Shown: positions 62,101-64,000 of the stretch, piece by piece
Layout of the letters: each line of letters begins with the position of its first letter
Position numbering within the stretch: the first letter of the stretch is position 1
Assembly: GCA_049999805.1 (NCBI GenBank)
Contig: JBNGIO010005973.1
Location: 66,877-130,876, forward strand
Length of the DNA stretch: 64,000 nt
Direction of reading: 5' to 3'
DNA from: Folioceros fuciformis
Lineage: Eukaryota > Anthocerotophyta > Anthocerotopsida > Anthocerotales
Position numbers and translations under genes: made by a program
Notes under the pieces: generated by a model
Databases searched by the model: none
What the model saw: the letters and a program-made list of their open reading frames with translations, nothing else
Told to the model about the DNA's origin: nothing

Positions 62101-63991
62101 TCAAGATATCAGCAGAGATAATCGAGGTGCCTTTTGTCATTCATGTAATTTACCTGGGCATTGGACTTCAGCCTCGATAGTCAGAGCAATGCACTCATTT
62201 ACGTGGTGTCTTCCAGATTTACAATGAGACCGTTCGTGATCTTTTGGCTGGACTGAATAAGAGCTTCTCAAGATATCCTTTTGCCGGTCTCGTCGTGTAG
62301 AATGTGCATTGTTTCAGCTTCGCTATTGCTTCTACAATTTATGGTTGCGAAAACTTCTTGACAATTTTGCACAGTCGAGCAGAGGCGGTTGGATAACTCA
62401 ATACGAGGATCAGATTCTGTGCAAGTGAAAGTTGACTCGACCCAGGAGGTCATTCAGCTCATGGAGATAGGTGCACGAAATCGTGCAGTAGGAGCGACCA
62501 GTATGAATGAGCATAGCAGCAGATCCCATTGGTGGGTAGAGTAATTCTTGTCCCTTCTGTTGAAGACTCCAAACGTCCATTCAGAGTTGTGTGTTCTGAC
62601 TCTCTACGCATTTTATGGCAGCATTGTTATTCTGAGAGTGGAGGGTGTGCAAAGACATAGTGGTGAGAAGATCTTCAGCTCTCTCAATCTGATAGATCTC
62701 GCAGGGTCGGAGCGCGTGTCTCGCTCTGAAGCCACTGGTGATCGTCTGAAGTGAGTGGTTAACTGAGCCAACACCAGTGTTTTTTCTTTCTGTCGCGCTG
62801 TGGGATGCCGCATCTGACGCTCAGGGCCCTCTGAATTGGTTAGAGAAACGCAGCATATCAACAAGTCTCTGGCGGCCTTAGGGGATGTGATGCAGGCCTT
62901 GCTCGAGAAGCGATCCCACATCCCCTTCCGCAATTCCAAGCTCACACAACTGCTTCAAGATTCTTTAGGTGAGCTCCTTTCAACCCACTGCACTCAGGAT
63001 GGGAGCTTCTATGTTCAGAATGGCCAGTTAACCAGAAAATCGTTGACACAGGTGGCAATTCGAAAGTGGTCATGCTGGCACATGTCGCCCCTGAAAGAGA
63101 ATCTTTGAGTGAATCGATCAGTACGCTAAAGTTTGCTTCAAGGTTGCTCAACGTGGAGCTGGGCATGGCTGGGAAGAACAAAGGCGGTTTCCGACAGTTG
63201 CAGGCTATGGTAATATCGTCCGATCAGCCTGTTTCGCCATTTTCTCGCATGAGACTGGCTGTAAAAATCATGGAGCTTCAAATGGCATGGTAGGAGTTGC
63301 CGACTCTTGTTTTGTTTTTGACAATTTCGATTTGGCGCTAAGCAGGTCTCGGACAAAGATAAGGAGGTGGAGGACGTAAAGCGGCAGTTAGAGGAAAGTC
63401 AGAAACTGGCAGCTTACAAAATTGAAGGTTGTAAAAAGGAATTGTTGTCAAAGAAGGCTGAGGTACGTGCGCTAGAAATGAGCTTGATTCATCTAGTAGG
63501 ACACACTATGGAGTCATCGCCATATGATATTGTTTAATCATCTTTGCAGGCAAAGGCTCTTGCTGCGCGAGTGGCTATTCTTGAACAGAAAAATAGAGAT
63601 TTGGAACGTCGTCTGGAACAGGGTGCTGCGTTTGAGAGCACTGTGTCCAACTTGCAGCGCCAGTCTGCTTCTTTGAACTCATCTTTAAGCTCTGAGATCA
63701 TTCGAAGCGGTAAAGTCCAACACCCGGCAGCGAATGATCAGTATCATCGAAAGTTTTGAGACTCTCGTGGCTGAAAATCTTGAACTGTGGTTCTGTGCAG
63801 ACGCCGTTACGACAGGACGGTTGCCGCGATATCCAGAGAGTAGATCCTTGTCAAGAGCCCCCAGCACGTGTAGTACATTGGGAGACGCTAGTGAAGTTTC
63901 TAGCCCGGAGCTCCAACCGTCGAGAGAACCGGATCTTGGTCTAGCGGACAACTCGCTTGAGCCGCTTCCCCACTCCGAAACTGAATTGTAA
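59107..63991 (+). CDS. Kinesin-14 with N-terminal calponin-homology domain (KCH type)
   Basis: Nineteen exons in phase, 997 residues if it stops at 63991. Exon starts: 59107, 59442, 59798, 60468, 60612, 60816, 61074, 61241, 61443, 61763, 62004, 62217, 62375, 62622, 62844, 63052, 63346, 63550, 63801. A CH domain (about 40-155; [34 protein letters not shown]) binds actin in the family. Coiled coil precedes the kinesin-14 neck [18 protein letters not shown] (495 on). The motor has P-loop GQTGSGKT (578-585), switch I NEHSSRSH (697-704) and switch [10 protein letters not shown] (728-735). KCH motors move to microtubule minus ends and link actin, serving nuclear and organelle movement. The stop overlaps a donor (gaatt|gtaagt), so more exons may follow. 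The exon 12/13 junction is the least certain. Confidence 0.93.
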
Positions 63992-64000
63992 GTGTCTCAG

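Overview
The window is nuclear DNA from a land plant. It holds about 20 spliced protein genes with short introns (mostly 70-250 bp), GT-AG splice sites with a few GC-AG, and plant-specific families: a PPR-DYW editing factor, augmin subunit AUG4, PYG7, MOT1, a CH-domain kinesin-14, MBF1c and an SBT1 subtilase. The large PPR protein has the KPAxA box and the GRP ending of the DYW:KP class. That class is known from plants with U-to-C (reverse) RNA editing: hornworts, ferns and some lycophytes. With the compact genes, a hornwort is my best guess, but this is inference.

Layout. 1-6.4 kb is gene-poor, AT-rich in part and minisatellite-bearing. 6.4-8.9 kb: subtilase (+). 10.8-12.2 kb: 6-phosphogluconate dehydrogenase (+). 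12.6-13.8 kb: PYG7 (-), divergent from molybdate transporter MOT1 (+, 14.3-15.9). 17.0-17.5 kb: MBF1c (-). 18.1-18.8 kb: CPYC glutaredoxin with a signal-type N-terminus (-). 19.0-20.5 kb: plastid ribosomal protein L9 (-), divergent from a short NFD6-like mitochondrial protein and a mitochondrial [2Fe-2S] ferredoxin (+, 20.8-22.9) that may share one presequence exon. 23.0-24.4 kb: plastid DUF4336 protein (-). 24.7-25.5 kb: mitochondrial NFU (-). 26.5-27.6 kb: MAGL/CSE-type lipase (-), head to head with AUG4 (+, 27.7-30.2). 30.7-32.0 kb: NUP50-like (+). 32.5-33.4 kb: VPS29 (-). 33.9-34.7 kb: TAF10 (+), tail to tail with an ADP-ribosylglycohydrolase (-, 34.8-36.3). 36.6-38.0 kb: frataxin (-). 39.1-41.8 kb: DYW:KP PPR gene (-) with a decayed partial copy just downstream. 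42-45.5 kb: duplicated and repetitive DNA with PPR debris and one unrecognised reading frame. 45.6-47.0 kb: plant membrane protein (-). 48.9-55.6 kb: the 26-exon RNA polymerase III largest subunit (-). 56.2-57 kb: tandem repeats. 59.1-64.0 kb: kinesin-14 with a calponin-homology domain (+), possibly running off the window.

Most genes are housekeeping and unrelated. The main functional theme is mitochondrial iron-sulfur biogenesis: ferredoxin (electron donor), NFU (late carrier) and frataxin lie within about 17 kb. Several gene pairs sit very close, with divergent starts 79 bp apart (lipase/AUG4) and convergent stops 22 bp apart (TAF10/ARH).

Exon coordinates were worked out by hand from splice motifs, reading phase and family similarity. 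No alignment or transcript evidence was available.
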